Shown here: positions 1 to 9,661 of the stretch, piece after piece
How the letters are laid out: each line of letters begins with the position of its first letter
Position numbering within the stretch: position 1 is the stretch's first letter
Assembly: GCA_026224775.1 (NCBI GenBank)
Contig: JAMFRP010000026.1
Span: forward strand, 372,001 to 436,000
Reading direction: 5' to 3'
Length of the DNA stretch: 64,000 bases
Origin: Bacteroidota bacterium
GTDB lineage: Bacteria; Bacteroidota; Bacteroidia; Sphingobacteriales; Sphingobacteriaceae
Notes under the pieces: generated by a model
Seen by the model: the letters and a program-made list of their open reading frames with translations, nothing else
What the model was told of the DNA's origin: nothing
The model's database searches: none
Program-made: the position numbers and the translations under genes

Positions 1-229
1 TTAAAGCAGCGGACTTACCATAATTACGCCTGAATTTAATGCCCTTGATGTAAGGATTTCCTTCGCGCAGCTTCAGGATCATTTCCCATGATCCGTCTTT
101 ACTGCCATCATCAACCAAAATAATCTCGTAACTATAACCGTTTTCGTCCATCACGCGGCTTATCCATGAGGTAAGCTCGGGTAATGATTCTACTTCGTTA
201 TATAAAGGTACAACAACTGATATATCCAT
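1..229 (-). CDS. Glycosyltransferase family 2, N-terminal part (cut by window edge)
   Basis: The reverse strand from the ATG at 229 reads MDISVVVPLYNEVESLPEL and continues open to the window edge, giving 76 residues. The YNE motif near residue 11 and the VDDGS motif near residue 41 are the nucleotide-sugar binding signatures of GT-A family 2. Together with the later FRRNYGKSAAL they resemble the DPM1/polyprenyl-phosphate hexose synthase subgroup, which moves a sugar onto a lipid phosphate at the inner membrane. The C-terminus, including any membrane segments, lies outside the window, so substrate and subgroup remain open. It is divergent from the M1 peptidase gene, with about 200 bases between the starts. 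Confidence 0.85.
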   Translation of the reverse strand, partial: MDISVVVPLYNEVESLPELTSWISRVMDENGYSYEIILVDDGSKDGSWEMILKLREGNPYIKGIKFRRNYGKSAAL

Positions 230-391
230 TTATCGCGGGATGTAGCCGGGTACTATGCCGGCACATCCGCAAAAATATAAAAAAATGCTTACAAGCTCAG
301 TTAATTGCTCGGTTTGATTTATTACCCGCATAGATATGGGAATTACTGATACTATCAGCCTAACAATCACTTAATTTATGGGTAATTATTT

Positions 392-399
392 TACATTTG
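392..399 (+). promoter_or_regulatory. Bacteroidota -7 box (TACATTTG) for the M1 peptidase gene
   Basis: TACATTTG fits the Bacteroidota -7 consensus TAnnTTTG exactly and lies 33 bases before the ATG at 432. No clear -33 TTTG is visible at the usual distance. Its place between the ATG at 378 and the ATG at 432 argues that the second is the true start. Confidence 0.5.
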
Positions 400-431
400 T
401 TGCTCTTAAAATTATAAATCTTCAATTGACC

Positions 432-3005
432 ATGAAGTATTACAAAATTGCAGTTATGCTTTTGCTGTGTGTTACTATCCGTAACAGCTACGCCCAAAAT
501 ACCGACGAGCCGGTAACTAAATATGATCAGTACCAGGTTTTTACACCAACTTTTTATCATGATAAAGGCAACGAATACCGTACCGCAAGCGGCGCGCCCG
601 GTGTTAAATACTGGCAAAACAGTGCCGATTATAAAATAAACGTAACACTGGATACCACTGCGCATAAAGTGAGTGGCAGCGCGACTATTATCTACACTAA
701 CAACAGTCCAGACCCAATGGCCTTCCTATGGTTGCAGTTGGATCAGAATATTTATCGTGAAGATTCACGCGGTACTGCCACTAGTCCGGTAGGTGGTACG
801 CGTAATTCAGTACATAACTTTACGGATGGCGATGAAATTAGAGCGGTATACATCATCAAAAACGGCAAGGCCGAAAAAGCTGATTATATAGTGAGCGATA
901 CCCGCATGCAGATCAGGCTAAAAGATACTCTACGCACAAACGGTACCAAAATTCAAATAAAAGTGGAATATGCTTTTACTGTACCTGAATATGGTACCGA
1001 TCGCATGGGCCGTATGCATACCAAAAATGGCTGGATATATGAGATAGCGGAGTGGTACCCTCGCATGGAGGTTTATGATGATGTAACCGGCTGGAATGTA
1101 ATCCCATACATGGGCGGTGCCGAGTTTTACCTGGATTACGGTAATTTCGATTTTACAATAACAGCACCATCCAACTTAGTTGTAGTTGGCTCCGGCGAAT
1201 TATTGAACCCAACCGAGGTACTAACCCCGGGCGAGATCAGCAAATTGGCAGCAGCTAAAAATAGCGACAAAACTTTATTTGTAAAGGATTCCACCGATGT
1301 GGCTAATGGCGATGTTCTTCTCAATAAAGCTGAATTAACCTGGCATTTCTTCTGTAAAAATTCCCGCGATGTATCCTGGGCTGCATCTAAGGCTTTTTTG
1401 TGGGATGCCGCGCGTATCAATCTGCCAAATGGTAAAAAAGCGCTGGCACAGTCGGTTTACCCAATTGAATCAAAAGGTCAGAATGCATGGAGCAGATCAA
1501 CAGAATATGTAAAGGCAGCTATTGAATTATATTCAAATAAATGGTTCCCTTACACTTACCCGGTAGCTACTAATGTGGCAGGTACGGTTAGCGGTATGGA
1601 ATATCCGGGGATTGTATTTTGCGGATCAGACCAAAAAACAGGTGAGCTTTGGGAAGTTACTAATCATGAGTTTGGCCACAACTGGTTCCCGATGATCGTT
1701 GGCTCCAACGAACGCAAATTTGCCTGGATGGATGAAGGCTTTAATACCTTTATTAATAAGGTAGATACCAAAGTATTTAACAATGGCGAATACTATCAAA
1801 AGCAGGATGTAGAGCGCAACGCACAGGGCATGTTCCCCCCTGATGCAAATTCTATTATGACTTTGCCTGATGTTACGCCGGATAGCTTCTCAGGTATGTC
1901 GGAATATGAAAAACCAGCACTAGCATTAACCGTTTTGCGTGAACAGATTTTGGGCGAAGACAGGTTCGATTATGCGTTTCAAACTTATATTAAACGCTGG
2001 GCTTTTAAACATCCAACGCCATGGGACTTTTTCCATACCATGGATAACGCGGCAGGCGAAGATTTAGGCTGGTTTTGGAACGAATGGTTCTTTACCACCT
2101 GGAAACTTGATCAGGCAGTAAAAGCAATAGATTATACGGATAACGACCCAACTAAAGGTTCATTAATAACCATCGAAAATCTGGAAGAAATGGCTATGCC
2201 TGTAACTATCGCCATAAAAGAAGAAAACGGTAAATCAGGCATCGTAAAATTACCTGCCGAAATATGGGAGCGTGGCGGCGAGTGGCAATTTGCTTATAAA
2301 TCAACATCAAAAATTGTTTCCGCTGTTATTGATCCGGATCACAAATTACCCGACATCAATCCAGATAATAACTCATTCAGTGGCTTGCCTGTTCCTGACG
2401 GAACAACGGCAAAGGATATACTTAATAAATATTTGGACGCGATAGGTGGGCAGGACAAAATAAGGGCAGTTAAAACTGCTAAATTGGTTGATACAACTGA
2501 GATACAAGGGACACCAATAGTGCGAACCAGTACCTATACACAACCCGGCACATTCAACCAGGATGTTACTTTACCTACCTACCAAAATGCTGTTTTTTCG
2601 CATATGGCTATAAATGGCGATAGCGTACTGGTGAGTGAAAAAAATACCGCCCTGCAATTAAGCAATATTGATAAAGAAGCGGTTAAGCAAAAGCAAAAAC
2701 TTTTCCCTGAGCTGGATTATTTAAAACCGGGCTATAGTTTAACACTTGCACCAACAATGCAGCTAGTAGGCGATAATTTGGTATATGTTGTTACAGCTAC
2801 AGCACCTGATGGCATTAAAATAAAATCATATTACGACCAAAAAACTGGCTTAAAAGTACGTGAAGTTATCGACAGACCAGGGGCTTTAACTGTTGATTTT
2901 GCAGATTACAAAAGTGTAAACGGTATTCAAATCCCATTCACCCAAAAAACATCTTTTGTTGGTATGCCTGTAGATTTTAAAGTAAAGAGTGCAGATATTC
3001 AGTAA
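432..3005 (+). CDS. Secreted M1 family zinc metallopeptidase (aminopeptidase)
   Basis: An 857-residue exported peptidase. I start it at 432, not at the in-frame ATG at 378, because 432 gives a clean signal peptide ([21 protein letters not shown], cleavage before Q) and a -7 promoter box lies between the two. The gluzincin site is complete: GMEY at 388-391 (the family's GxMEN exopeptidase motif, here GMEYP), HEFGH at 412-416, and the third zinc ligand E435 in WMDEGF, exactly 18 residues after the second histidine. The M1 fold is followed by a C-terminal region of about 200 residues resembling the outer-membrane-lipoprotein-like tail often seen in Bacteroidota M1 proteins. It probably removes N-terminal residues from peptides in the periplasm or outside the cell; the precise substrate is unknown. 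Confidence 0.92.
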   Translation: MKYYKIAVMLLLCVTIRNSYAQNTDEPVTKYDQYQVFTPTFYHDKGNEYRTASGAPGVKYWQNSADYKINVTLDTTAHKVSGSATIIYTNNSPDPMAFLWLQLDQNIYREDSRGTATSPVGGTRNSVHNFTDGDEIRAVYIIKNGKAEKADYIVSDTRMQIRLKDTLRTNGTKIQIKVEYAFTVPEYGTDRMGRMHTKNGWIYEIAEWYPRMEVYDDVTGWNVIPYMGGAEFYLDYGNFDFTITAPSNLVVVGSGELLNPTEVLTPGEISKLAAAKNSDKTLFVKDSTDVANGDVLLNKAELTWHFFCKNSRDVSWAASKAFLWDAARINLPNGKKALAQSVYPIESKGQNAWSRSTEYVKAAIELYSNKWFPYTYPVATNVAGTVSGMEYPGIVFCGSDQKTGELWEVTNHEFGHNWFPMIVGSNERKFAWMDEGFNTFINKVDTKVFNNGEYYQKQDVERNAQGMFPPDANSIMTLPDVTPDSFSGMSEYEKPALALTVLREQILGEDRFDYAFQTYIKRWAFKHPTPWDFFHTMDNAAGEDLGWFWNEWFFTTWKLDQAVKAIDYTDNDPTKGSLITIENLEEMAMPVTIAIKEENGKSGIVKLPAEIWERGGEWQFAYKSTSKIVSAVIDPDHKLPDINPDNNSFSGLPVPDGTTAKDILNKYLDAIGGQDKIRAVKTAKLVDTTEIQGTPIVRTSTYTQPGTFNQDVTLPTYQNAVFSHMAINGDSVLVSEKNTALQLSNIDKEAVKQKQKLFPELDYLKPGYSLTLAPTMQLVGDNLVYVVTATAPDGIKIKSYYDQKTGLKVREVIDRPGALTVDFADYKSVNGIQIPFTQKTSFVGMPVDFKVKSADIQ

Positions 3006-3021
3006 AAAAGACTTACATCCA

Positions 3022-3059
3022 TGTAGCTAACTTATAACATTTTGTGTAAGTTAGCTACA
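3022..3059. repeat. Perfect 13-bp inverted repeat between genes
   Basis: TGTAGCTAACTTA at 3022-3034 is the exact reverse complement of TAAGTTAGCTACA at 3047-3059, with a 12-base loop. It sits 17 bases after the M1 peptidase stop. No T-run follows on the plus strand, so it is not a standard terminator; it could be a processing or 3'-end stabilising hairpin. Confidence 0.5.
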
Positions 3060-3075
3060 GCTATTCCTTATCATA

Positions 3076-4044
3076 ATGATGTTTAAATCTTTATTTCTTT
3101 TAGCTTTTTGTTTGTTCTGGTTTGTTGACGTTAAAGCCCAACAAGATAATCCTCCCGGTACAATTATATACTTCCGGAATAAAGCAGGGGTGCCAACTGA
3201 TAAAGAACACGTAAATGATGTTATATTCATTTATCCGGCTGATAGCAGTTCAGGCAAGAAATTATATCCCATTAAGGAATTTTATATAGATGGTACAGTC
3301 AAGTTAACAGGTACATCAAGTACATCATCATCCCGGCCTATTTTAGAAGGTAACGGTATAACTTATTATCCTAACGGTCAAAAAGAGAGCGTTGGCAATT
3401 ATAAATATGGAGTTTTGATAGGTGATGTGACGTTTTTTTATCCTAATGGAAAATTTAATTCAATTAAGAATTATGACAGTGAAAAAAGACTATTAATTAC
3501 TTGCAAAGATTCAGTAGGGCATGTTTTAGCAGAAAATGGCAATGGAAAATGGATGGAAATTAATTATGTTGATAATAACAAGATAATAAGCGAAGGTCCG
3601 GTAAAAGATAGTTTGCAGGAAGGTGAATGGCACGAAACGATTAATGATTCTATTAAGCTTGTAACTCTCTATAAAAAAGGAGAAGCAATTTTAAGTGATG
3701 TCCACAATCAAGAATTAAATCAAATATTTGCAGCAGTAGAACAAGAGCCTGAATTTCCAAATGGCGGTGCAGCAGGGTTTAATAATCTTTTATTTCATAC
3801 AATTAAGTTTCCGAGTGCTACAGGATATATACCTGGCAAAGTGATTGTAACATTCGTGGTAGAAAAAGACGGCACATTAACCAATATAAGAACGCTTAAA
3901 TCGCCCAATGCCGGGATGTCTGAAGCGGCTGAAAACGCAATAATGAAATCGCCACCATGGATTCCCGGTATGCAAAATGGTTTGCCTGTACGAGTGCAGT
4001 TTACCATCTCGTTTAATTTTACTGAGGTAATAGATGTAAAATAA
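3076..4044 (+). CDS. YwqK/MORN-like repeat protein with C-terminal TonB domain
   Basis: A 322-residue exported protein. The signal peptide MMFKSLFLLAFCLFWFVDVKA is cleaved before Q. The middle holds YYPNGQKESVGNYKYG and FFYPNGKFNSIKNY units typical of the YwqK/MORN-variant repeat. The last 95 residues (from about EQEPEFPNGGAAGF) form a TonB C-terminal domain, with the usual GKVIVTFVVEKDGTL and PPWIPGMQNGLPVRV segments. There is no N-terminal transmembrane anchor of the classical TonB type, so it is a periplasmic TonB-C protein rather than a proven energy transducer. Such stand-alone proteins are common in Bacteroidota; function is inferred only at domain level. It is convergent with mdh and shares a terminator hairpin with it. 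Confidence 0.85.
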   Translation: MMFKSLFLLAFCLFWFVDVKAQQDNPPGTIIYFRNKAGVPTDKEHVNDVIFIYPADSSSGKKLYPIKEFYIDGTVKLTGTSSTSSSRPILEGNGITYYPNGQKESVGNYKYGVLIGDVTFFYPNGKFNSIKNYDSEKRLLITCKDSVGHVLAENGNGKWMEINYVDNNKIISEGPVKDSLQEGEWHETINDSIKLVTLYKKGEAILSDVHNQELNQIFAAVEQEPEFPNGGAAGFNNLLFHTIKFPSATGYIPGKVIVTFVVEKDGTLTNIRTLKSPNAGMSEAAENAIMKSPPWIPGMQNGLPVRVQFTISFNFTEVIDVK

Positions 4045-4075
4045 TCTGATTGTTTATAGAGTTCATTATAACAAA

Positions 4076-4108
4076 AAACGGCTTCCTTTCGAGAAGCCGT
4101 TTCTATTT
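4076..4108. terminator. Bidirectional intrinsic terminator
   Basis: AAACGGCTTC (4076-4085) pairs with GAAGCCGTTT (4093-4102) around a 7-base loop, with an A-run before and T-rich bases after. It lies between two convergent genes and can serve both. Confidence 0.8.
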
Positions 4109-4125
4109 ATAAAGATTTATCAGAA

Positions 4126-5064
4126 TTAAATAACTCCGCTATCGCTAAGTACTTTATTCATGTTTCTAACAGCGTCAGCGCTTTTGTTAAATTCAGCTTG
4201 TTCAGTATCGCTTAATTTAAAGTCAACAATTTTTTCCCAGCCGTTTTTACCTATAATAACAGGTACAACTAACGAGATGTCTTTTTGGCCGTACTCACCA
4301 TCCAACGCAACACCGCATGAAAGTAGTTTTTTCTGGTCGCGTACAATGGCTTCAACCATAAATGCAGTACCCGCACCCGGTGCATACCATGCAGAAGTAC
4401 CAATAAGGCCGGTTAACGTAGCGCCGCCAACCATTGTAGCTTTAACAACTTTTTCTTGTTGTTCTGTACTTAAAAACTGAGTTACCGGTACGCTGTTCCA
4501 TGTAGCATGTTTAATTAATGGTATCATGGTGGTATCACCGTGGCCACCGATAACAACCGCGTTTAAATCAGCAGGAGAGCAGCCTAATTCCTTGCTCAGG
4601 TAATATTTAAACCTTGCTGAATCCAAAGCGCCACCCATACCCAAAATACGGTTTTTAGGTAAGCCCGAAGTTTTCAGGGTTAAGTAGTTCATGGTATCCA
4701 TTGGGTTTGATACCACAATGATGATTGTATTTGGCGAATGCTTTAAAATATTTTCGGTAACACTTTTTACAATGTTAGCGTTAGTGCCTATCAGCTCTTC
4801 GCGGGTCATACCCGGTTTGCGCGGCAAGCCTGAGGTAATTACCACTACTTCTGATTCTGCGGTAGCAGCATAATCATTGGTAACACCTTTTATCTTGGTA
4901 TCAAAACCTAATAGGGCCGAAGTTTGCATCATATCGATAGCCTTGCCTTCAGCAAAACCTTCGCGGATGTCTAACAAAATAAGTTCTTCAGCTAATTCTT
5001 TTCTTGCGATGTTGTCTGCGCAAGTTGCGCCTACAGCCCCTGCGCCAACTACGGTGATTTTCAT
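4126..5064 (-). CDS. mdh: Malate dehydrogenase (NAD-dependent, LDH-like type)
   Basis: Interconverts malate and oxaloacetate with NAD in the TCA cycle, in the cytoplasm. The 312 residues match the usual length of bacterial LDH-like MDH. The Rossmann glycine motif GAGAVGAT is at 7-14, D32 at the end of the second beta strand favours NAD, and the substrate-binding loop reads LPRKPGMTREE (R82, R88). R151 and the catalytic H175 in GGHGDTTM are present. It is monocistronic by layout: a long AT-rich gap upstream and a hairpin terminator downstream. Nothing unusual is visible. Confidence 0.97.
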   Translation of the reverse strand: MKITVVGAGAVGATCADNIARKELAEELILLDIREGFAEGKAIDMMQTSALLGFDTKIKGVTNDYAATAESEVVVITSGLPRKPGMTREELIGTNANIVKSVTENILKHSPNTIIIVVSNPMDTMNYLTLKTSGLPKNRILGMGGALDSARFKYYLSKELGCSPADLNAVVIGGHGDTTMIPLIKHATWNSVPVTQFLSTEQQEKVVKATMVGGATLTGLIGTSAWYAPGAGTAFMVEAIVRDQKKLLSCGVALDGEYGQKDISLVVPVIIGKNGWEKIVDFKLSDTEQAEFNKSADAVRNMNKVLSDSGVI

Positions 5065-5485
5065 ATGTATTGTTTTATATAATTGAGAAAGAAACCAGAT
5101 TAATATTGATTACCAACCCGGTAATTAAAATCAGGGCAATTTTAAGGATTTTTTGAAAAGCTTTTGTAATTAAATTGAAATATAAAAGTTATGTATGTGT
5201 TACATATTAATGTATAAACATAAGCACTTATATAATTGAAATTTAGCCTTTAGATTAAATTTATTAATTATTTAGTTGGATATATATAATATAATAGCGT
5301 GTTTGAATTTTATAAGCTTCGGAATTTCTGTTTTGATCATATAAAATAGGTGTTTTTGAAAAAAAATATAATTATTTTACATTTTTGTAATGATTTTTGT
5401 AAAAAAAATTTAAATTCGCCTTCATAATCGAATTAACTATTCCAAAAAACTATTTTTTGAATCCTTTATTATAAATAACTAAAAA
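5065..5485. other. AT-rich intergenic region between mdh and GSII
   Basis: These 421 bases separate the divergent mdh and GSII genes and must carry both promoters. The region is very rich in A and T. The best -7 candidate toward GSII is the imperfect TACATTTTTG near 5379-5388; I found no exact TAnnTTTG box. I see no open frame of note or RNA gene in it. Confidence 0.5.
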
Positions 5486-6499
5486 ATGGCAGCAGCAAAA
5501 TTAGAGTACATCTGGCTTGACGGATACAAACCAACCCAAAGCCTTCGTAGCAAAACAAAAATCGAAAAAGATTTTAGTGGTAAATTAGAAGATTGTCCTT
5601 TATGGAGCTTTGACGGTTCTTCAACCGAGCAGGCACCAGGTGGTTCTTCTGATTGTGTTTTAAAACCAGTGTTTATTTGTGTTGACCCGCAAAGAAAAGA
5701 TGGTTATTTAGTAATGTGCGAAGTTCTTGATTCAAAAGGTGCGCCACACGAATCAAATGGCCGTGCTTTAATTCAGGACGACGATAATGATTTCTGGTTT
5801 GGTTTTGAGCAGGAATATTTCCTTTGGGATGATGAAACTAACAAACCACTTGGTTTCCCTTCAAACGGTTACCCTGCGCCACAAGGCCCATACTATTGTT
5901 CAGTAGGCGCTAAAAACGCTTTCGGTCGCGATATTGTTGAAGAACACTTAGACGTATGTTTAGAAGCAGGCTTAAACGTTGAAGGTATCAATGCTGAAGT
6001 TGCAGCAGGTCAGTGGGAATTCCAGATCTTCGCTAAAGGCGCTAAAGAAGCTGGTGACCAAATTTGGGTAGCCCGTTATTTGTTAGAAAGAATAGGCGAA
6101 AGCTATGATGTTTCTATCAACTGGCATTGCAAACCATTAGGTACACTTGACTGGAATGGTTCTGGTATGCACGCGAATTTCTCAAATACACTTTTACGTA
6201 CTGCTAACAGCAAAGAAAAATTTGAAGCTGTTTGCGAAGCTTTCCGCCCTGCAGTTGCTGAGTGCGTTGCCGTTTACGGTGCCGATAACCACTTACGTTT
6301 AACCGGTAAACACGAAACAGCTTCAATACATGATTTCAGCTATGGTGTGTCTGATCGTGGTGCTTCAATCCGCATCCCGTTATACACTGTTGATCATAAC
6401 TGGAGTGGTTACTTAGAAGATCGTCGCCCTAACTCAGCTGCCGATCCATACAAAGTAGCTGCGGTTATCATCAAAACTGTTAAATCAGCAAAAGTTTAA
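5486..6499 (+). CDS. Glutamine synthetase type II (GSII, eukaryote-like)
   Basis: Makes glutamine from glutamate, ammonia and ATP. At 337 residues it is the short GSII form, not the 450-residue GSI or 700-residue GSIII. The beta-grasp part ends with the GSII signature WSFDGSSTEQAPG (about 41-53). The catalytic part shows FGFEQEYFLWDDE, the second acidic cluster GINAEVAAGQWEFQI, NGSGMHANFS and the ATP-site segment GASIRIPLYTVDHNW. GSII is typical of some Bacteroidota, where it is an ammonia-assimilation enzyme. It is flanked by its own terminator and a long upstream gap, so it is probably transcribed alone. It sits next to a gamma-glutamylcyclotransferase-like gene and a second, class-I GS-like gene. 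Confidence 0.95.
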   Translation: MAAAKLEYIWLDGYKPTQSLRSKTKIEKDFSGKLEDCPLWSFDGSSTEQAPGGSSDCVLKPVFICVDPQRKDGYLVMCEVLDSKGAPHESNGRALIQDDDNDFWFGFEQEYFLWDDETNKPLGFPSNGYPAPQGPYYCSVGAKNAFGRDIVEEHLDVCLEAGLNVEGINAEVAAGQWEFQIFAKGAKEAGDQIWVARYLLERIGESYDVSINWHCKPLGTLDWNGSGMHANFSNTLLRTANSKEKFEAVCEAFRPAVAECVAVYGADNHLRLTGKHETASIHDFSYGVSDRGASIRIPLYTVDHNWSGYLEDRRPNSAADPYKVAAVIIKTVKSAKV

Positions 6500-6520
6500 T
6501 TAAACTAAACGACTAAATAT

Positions 6521-6556
6521 AAATCCTCCGTATCGAAAGATTCGGAGGATTTTTTG
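6521..6556 (+). terminator. Intrinsic terminator of the GSII gene
   Basis: AAATCCTCCG (6521-6530) pairs with CGGAGGATTT (6543-6552); an inner ATC/GAT pair closes a GAAA tetraloop; a T-run follows. It lies 22 bases after the stop codon. Confidence 0.88.
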
Positions 6557-6579
6557 TTTTAGGTAGATTATTTTATTTT

Positions 6580-6664
6580 CACTTTGTCATTCTGAGCATA
6601 GCGAAGAATCTGTAAAGTAGTTTACGCCGGATAGATTCTTCGCTATGCTCAGAATGACAAAGTG
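6580..6664. repeat. Long palindromic repeat, copy A
   Basis: The 32-base arm at 6580-6611, containing TCATTCTGAGCATAGCGAAG, is the perfect reverse complement of 6633-6664. The centre has its own small hairpin (GTAAA gtag TTTAC). It lies between the convergent GSII and GGCT-like genes. It belongs to the same general family as four other copies in this window, but with the CTGAGCATAGC core variant. Confidence 0.9.
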
Positions 6665-6696
6665 TAGTGTAATATGGTGTCGGTTTTATAGATTTT

Positions 6697-7092
6697 TTAT
6701 CCAATATAATCTCCCGACTCAATCACCCTAAAATCCTCAACAGATAAATTATACAAATAAACCCAGCAGCCCATTCGGCCACTATCAGTTTCAACATCTC
6801 GCATCTCCCTGATAAATAAATTAGGCTGCCGCTGGCCTTCGCCAAAGCCTTCATAGTCATCGAGATATTTCAAAGCTTCGGAAGTATCTTTTAGCTCGAA
6901 GATGCATCCATAAATATAACCCGGGTAATTCTCGTCAGCAATAGCACCCGGATATTCCCCCAGATCATACAATCTGCCCTTTAGCTTGCCTTTATCAAAA
7001 TAGCTGCAATTTTGCTTTAGGTAGATAGCAAATTCATTACTTTCATCCAGTAAAGTACCGTACACAAATAAATAATTACCTTTTTCTATCAT
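6697..7092 (-). CDS. Gamma-glutamylcyclotransferase-like (AIG2/GGCT fold) protein
   Basis: A 131-residue cytoplasmic protein of the GGCT-like fold. The substrate-loop motif VYGTLLDE starts at residue 10, and the conserved acid that acts as general base in the family is E81 in LDDYEGFGEG. Family members release 5-oxoproline from gamma-glutamyl amines or amino acids, but many bacterial ones are untested. The setting between two glutamine synthetase family genes makes a gamma-glutamyl amide substrate plausible (inference). It faces the GSII gene, with palindromic repeat A between them. Confidence 0.85.
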   Translation of the reverse strand: MIEKGNYLFVYGTLLDESNEFAIYLKQNCSYFDKGKLKGRLYDLGEYPGAIADENYPGYIYGCIFELKDTSEALKYLDDYEGFGEGQRQPNLFIREMRDVETDSGRMGCWVYLYNLSVEDFRVIESGDYIG

Positions 7093-7229
7093 TAATTATT
7101 AACGAATTATTAACGCCTCAAACAAAGATACTTGATACAGCGTATAGACCGTATAGCTATATATCATAAAAATGTTTATCCAACCGTTACAATAGTTGCT
7201 TAACTTGCCGCCGAATTATCTCCGAATCT

Positions 7230-8588
7230 ATGAACGAAGACCAGATCATAACTTATTTAAAAGAGAACGATATTCAAAAGATAAAATTTGCCTTTGCTGA
7301 TACCGATGGTATCCTGCGTGGCAAAGTAATTCACCATAAAAAGTTTATTGACGGCATGCGCAACGGCTACGGTTTTTGCGATGTGGTTTTTGGCTGGGAT
7401 AGCAGTGATGGTACCTACGATAATGTAAAAGTTACCGGCTGGCATACCGGCTACCCGGATCAGCAATGCAGGATAGATCTCTCTACCTTCAGAACGGTGC
7501 CCTGGCAGGATAATATCCCATTTTTTTTGGCTGATTTTAGCAAAGCTGATGGCAACGATCTCGCTGTAGATACCCGCAGTTTATTAAAGCGTATATCAAA
7601 AGATTGCGGGTCCATGGGCTATCACCCTGAATTTTCACAGGAGTTTGAGTGGTTCAATTTTAAGGAAACGCCACAATCCATACAAGATAAAAGTTTTACC
7701 CATCTGCAAACCCTAACACCGGGAATGTTTGGGTATTCAATTCTGCGCATCTCTCAGCAAAGCGAGTTTTACTACGATCTGTTTAATTTGCTGACGCAAT
7801 TTAATATCCCGATTGAAGGTTTGCATACCGAAACCGGTCCGGGTGTTTACGAAGCTGCTATTCTACATGATCATGTGATACAAGCTGCTGACAAAGCAGT
7901 ATTGTTTAAAACTGCCGTAAAAGAAATTGCCTATAAACACGGTATCATGGCCTCATTTATGGCTAAGTGGACGGAAACCTTACCCGGCTGCAGTGGCCAC
8001 ATCCACCAAAGCTTATGGAATAAGGATAAAACCGAAAACTTGTTTTACGCTGCTGCTGATGATGATAAGATGAGTGATCTGTTTAAACACTATTTAGCCG
8101 GTCAGTTACATTGCATGCCTTATATTTTACCTATGTATGCGCCAACCATAAACAGTTACAAGCGTTTGGTTGAAGGTGCATGGGCACCAACCACCGTAAC
8201 CTGGGGACTGGATAATAGGACAACGGCATTAAGGGTGCTAAATGATTCGGCAGCTTATACCCGTTTGGAAACACGGATCCCCGGTGCTGATACTAATCCA
8301 TATTTAGCCATGTCGGCAGCGCTGGCCTCAGGTTTATATGGCATCAAACATAAATTAGCCTTAACTATACCACCAACTACCGGCAATGGCTACCAGGATA
8401 TAAGAAATGGCAGGCTATCATCAAACCTGCACGATGCCGCCATACTAATGAAAGACTCTCCAATAGGCAAAGAGTTATTCGGCGAGGAGTTTGTTGAGCA
8501 TTTTACCCAAACCCGTTTGTGGGAACATCGTCAATTCGCCAAAAGTGTAACTGATTGGGAGTTGAAAAGATATTTCGAGATTATATAA
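7230..8588 (+). CDS. Class-I glutamine synthetase family protein (gamma-glutamyl-amine synthetase-like)
   Basis: A 452-residue GSI-fold enzyme. All main catalytic elements are there: E138 and E140 in QEFEWF, E201 and E208 in ETGPGVYEAA, H257 in GCSGHIHQSL, the arginine loop YKRLVEGAWAPTT and the C-terminal ETRIPGADTNPYL. It should therefore activate a gamma-carboxylate with ATP and join an amine. The N-terminus (FADTDGILRGKVI) resembles the PuuA/GlnA3-like branch rather than the housekeeping enzyme. It lacks the tyrosine adenylylation loop context of proteobacterial GlnA as far as I can see. It heads a three-gene unit with an APH-like kinase (23 bases later) and a HAD protein. The amine acceptor cannot be read from the sequence. 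Confidence 0.9.
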   Translation: MNEDQIITYLKENDIQKIKFAFADTDGILRGKVIHHKKFIDGMRNGYGFCDVVFGWDSSDGTYDNVKVTGWHTGYPDQQCRIDLSTFRTVPWQDNIPFFLADFSKADGNDLAVDTRSLLKRISKDCGSMGYHPEFSQEFEWFNFKETPQSIQDKSFTHLQTLTPGMFGYSILRISQQSEFYYDLFNLLTQFNIPIEGLHTETGPGVYEAAILHDHVIQAADKAVLFKTAVKEIAYKHGIMASFMAKWTETLPGCSGHIHQSLWNKDKTENLFYAAADDDKMSDLFKHYLAGQLHCMPYILPMYAPTINSYKRLVEGAWAPTTVTWGLDNRTTALRVLNDSAAYTRLETRIPGADTNPYLAMSAALASGLYGIKHKLALTIPPTTGNGYQDIRNGRLSSNLHDAAILMKDSPIGKELFGEEFVEHFTQTRLWEHRQFAKSVTDWELKRYFEII

Positions 8589-8611
8589 TACCCCTGTGGT
8601 AAAAAGAACCA

Positions 8612-9649
8612 ATGGACTACTCTATCATAATAAAAAAAGCCTGGGAAGGCTACGACGCTTCTAAAACCATTAAGCTGATTGAAGATATCAGCGCGATGGT
8701 TTCTACCAACCATGTATACCGTATAACGTTTGATGATGACGATATCATTATTGCCAAACTTTCAAACTTTGGCAAGTACGAGCATTTTAAAGAGGATCAT
8801 CGCATCATCCATAGCCTGTCAAACAACCTGCTTTATCCGTTTGAGAATTTTTTAGCTAAATCACTGCTAAAAAACAACCGGGTTTATATCTATCACTACA
8901 AACATGGCAAAGAGGATGTTTGGGTAGTGTTTTATAACCCAACCCGCATAATGGATAGGCTACCACGGCGCCTTGATGAAAATCATATTCAAAAACTTGG
9001 GCAACAGATCGGGAAATTTCATAAAGCCTGCTCGCGCATCAGAAATATATTGCCAAAATCATCCAAAACTTTACGGACGGATATTTATGCTTTACAACAA
9101 CAACTGGAGCATAATGAAAGGCGATTCGGTACCCCAATGCAGGTTGATTTTCTGAAATATCATTGCGACTTGTTCCTGAAAAATCGCTCTAACTACAATA
9201 TGAAATCTTTTGAGTCGATCCCGGTATTTATCGACTGGAATATTGGCAATTTTTCAGTTGGGCCAAATCTCGAATTGTATTCCCGTTGGGATTATGATTG
9301 GTTCAGGATGAGCTACCGTATGCTTGATTTTTATTTCCTGAGCAGGGTAGTATCCGATATCGGCGATCGCACGGTGTTTAGTTATGTGATTGGTCCGCTA
9401 ATGGAAGACAGGTTTATCATCTTTTTAAAAGAATATCATAAGGTTTATCCCTTAACAGCCGACGAAATTCGGTTTTTAAAGGAAAGCTACCGGTTTTTTA
9501 TATTGAACTACGTGATAAAAGATGGCCAATACTTTTTTAATGAACAATACGCCAAAAAACTACAAGCCGAAGCATTTGATATATATTTACCGTCGGTAGA
9601 TCGTGATTTTGATGCAGATAAAATAATTGAAGCCCTTAAAATAAAATAA
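8612..9649 (+). CDS. APH/choline-kinase-fold phosphotransferase-like protein
   Basis: A 345-residue protein with the layout of aminoglycoside-phosphotransferase-fold kinases. An N-terminal lobe has an acidic beta segment DDDDIIIAKL, followed by an acidic/helical stretch. A catalytic loop reads FIDWNIGNF (D208, N213), and a metal-binding segment reads RWDYDWFR (D227 or D229). The usual histidine of the HxDxxxxN loop is replaced (VFIDWN), so the substrate class may differ from known members or the enzyme may be weak. It is the middle gene between the GS-like enzyme and the HAD protein, and the short gaps (23 and 12 bases) indicate co-transcription. A phosphorylated small metabolite as product is inferred only. 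Confidence 0.72.
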   Translation: MDYSIIIKKAWEGYDASKTIKLIEDISAMVSTNHVYRITFDDDDIIIAKLSNFGKYEHFKEDHRIIHSLSNNLLYPFENFLAKSLLKNNRVYIYHYKHGKEDVWVVFYNPTRIMDRLPRRLDENHIQKLGQQIGKFHKACSRIRNILPKSSKTLRTDIYALQQQLEHNERRFGTPMQVDFLKYHCDLFLKNRSNYNMKSFESIPVFIDWNIGNFSVGPNLELYSRWDYDWFRMSYRMLDFYFLSRVVSDIGDRTVFSYVIGPLMEDRFIIFLKEYHKVYPLTADEIRFLKESYRFFILNYVIKDGQYFFNEQYAKKLQAEAFDIYLPSVDRDFDADKIIEALKIK

Positions 9650-9661
9650 TTAGCCACGCCA

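Noticed and set aside
378..431. Upstream in-frame ATG at 378 as the start of the M1 peptidase
   Set aside because: It would place 18 residues in front of a good signal peptide, and an exact -7 box (392-399) lies downstream of it.
1136..1420. Minus-strand open frame inside the M1 peptidase gene
   Set aside because: Antisense shadow of a gene with complete catalytic motifs.
6580..6664. Palindrome A as the terminator of the GSII gene
   Set aside because: A proper terminator with GAAA loop and T-run already lies at 6521-6556. The palindrome has no T-run.
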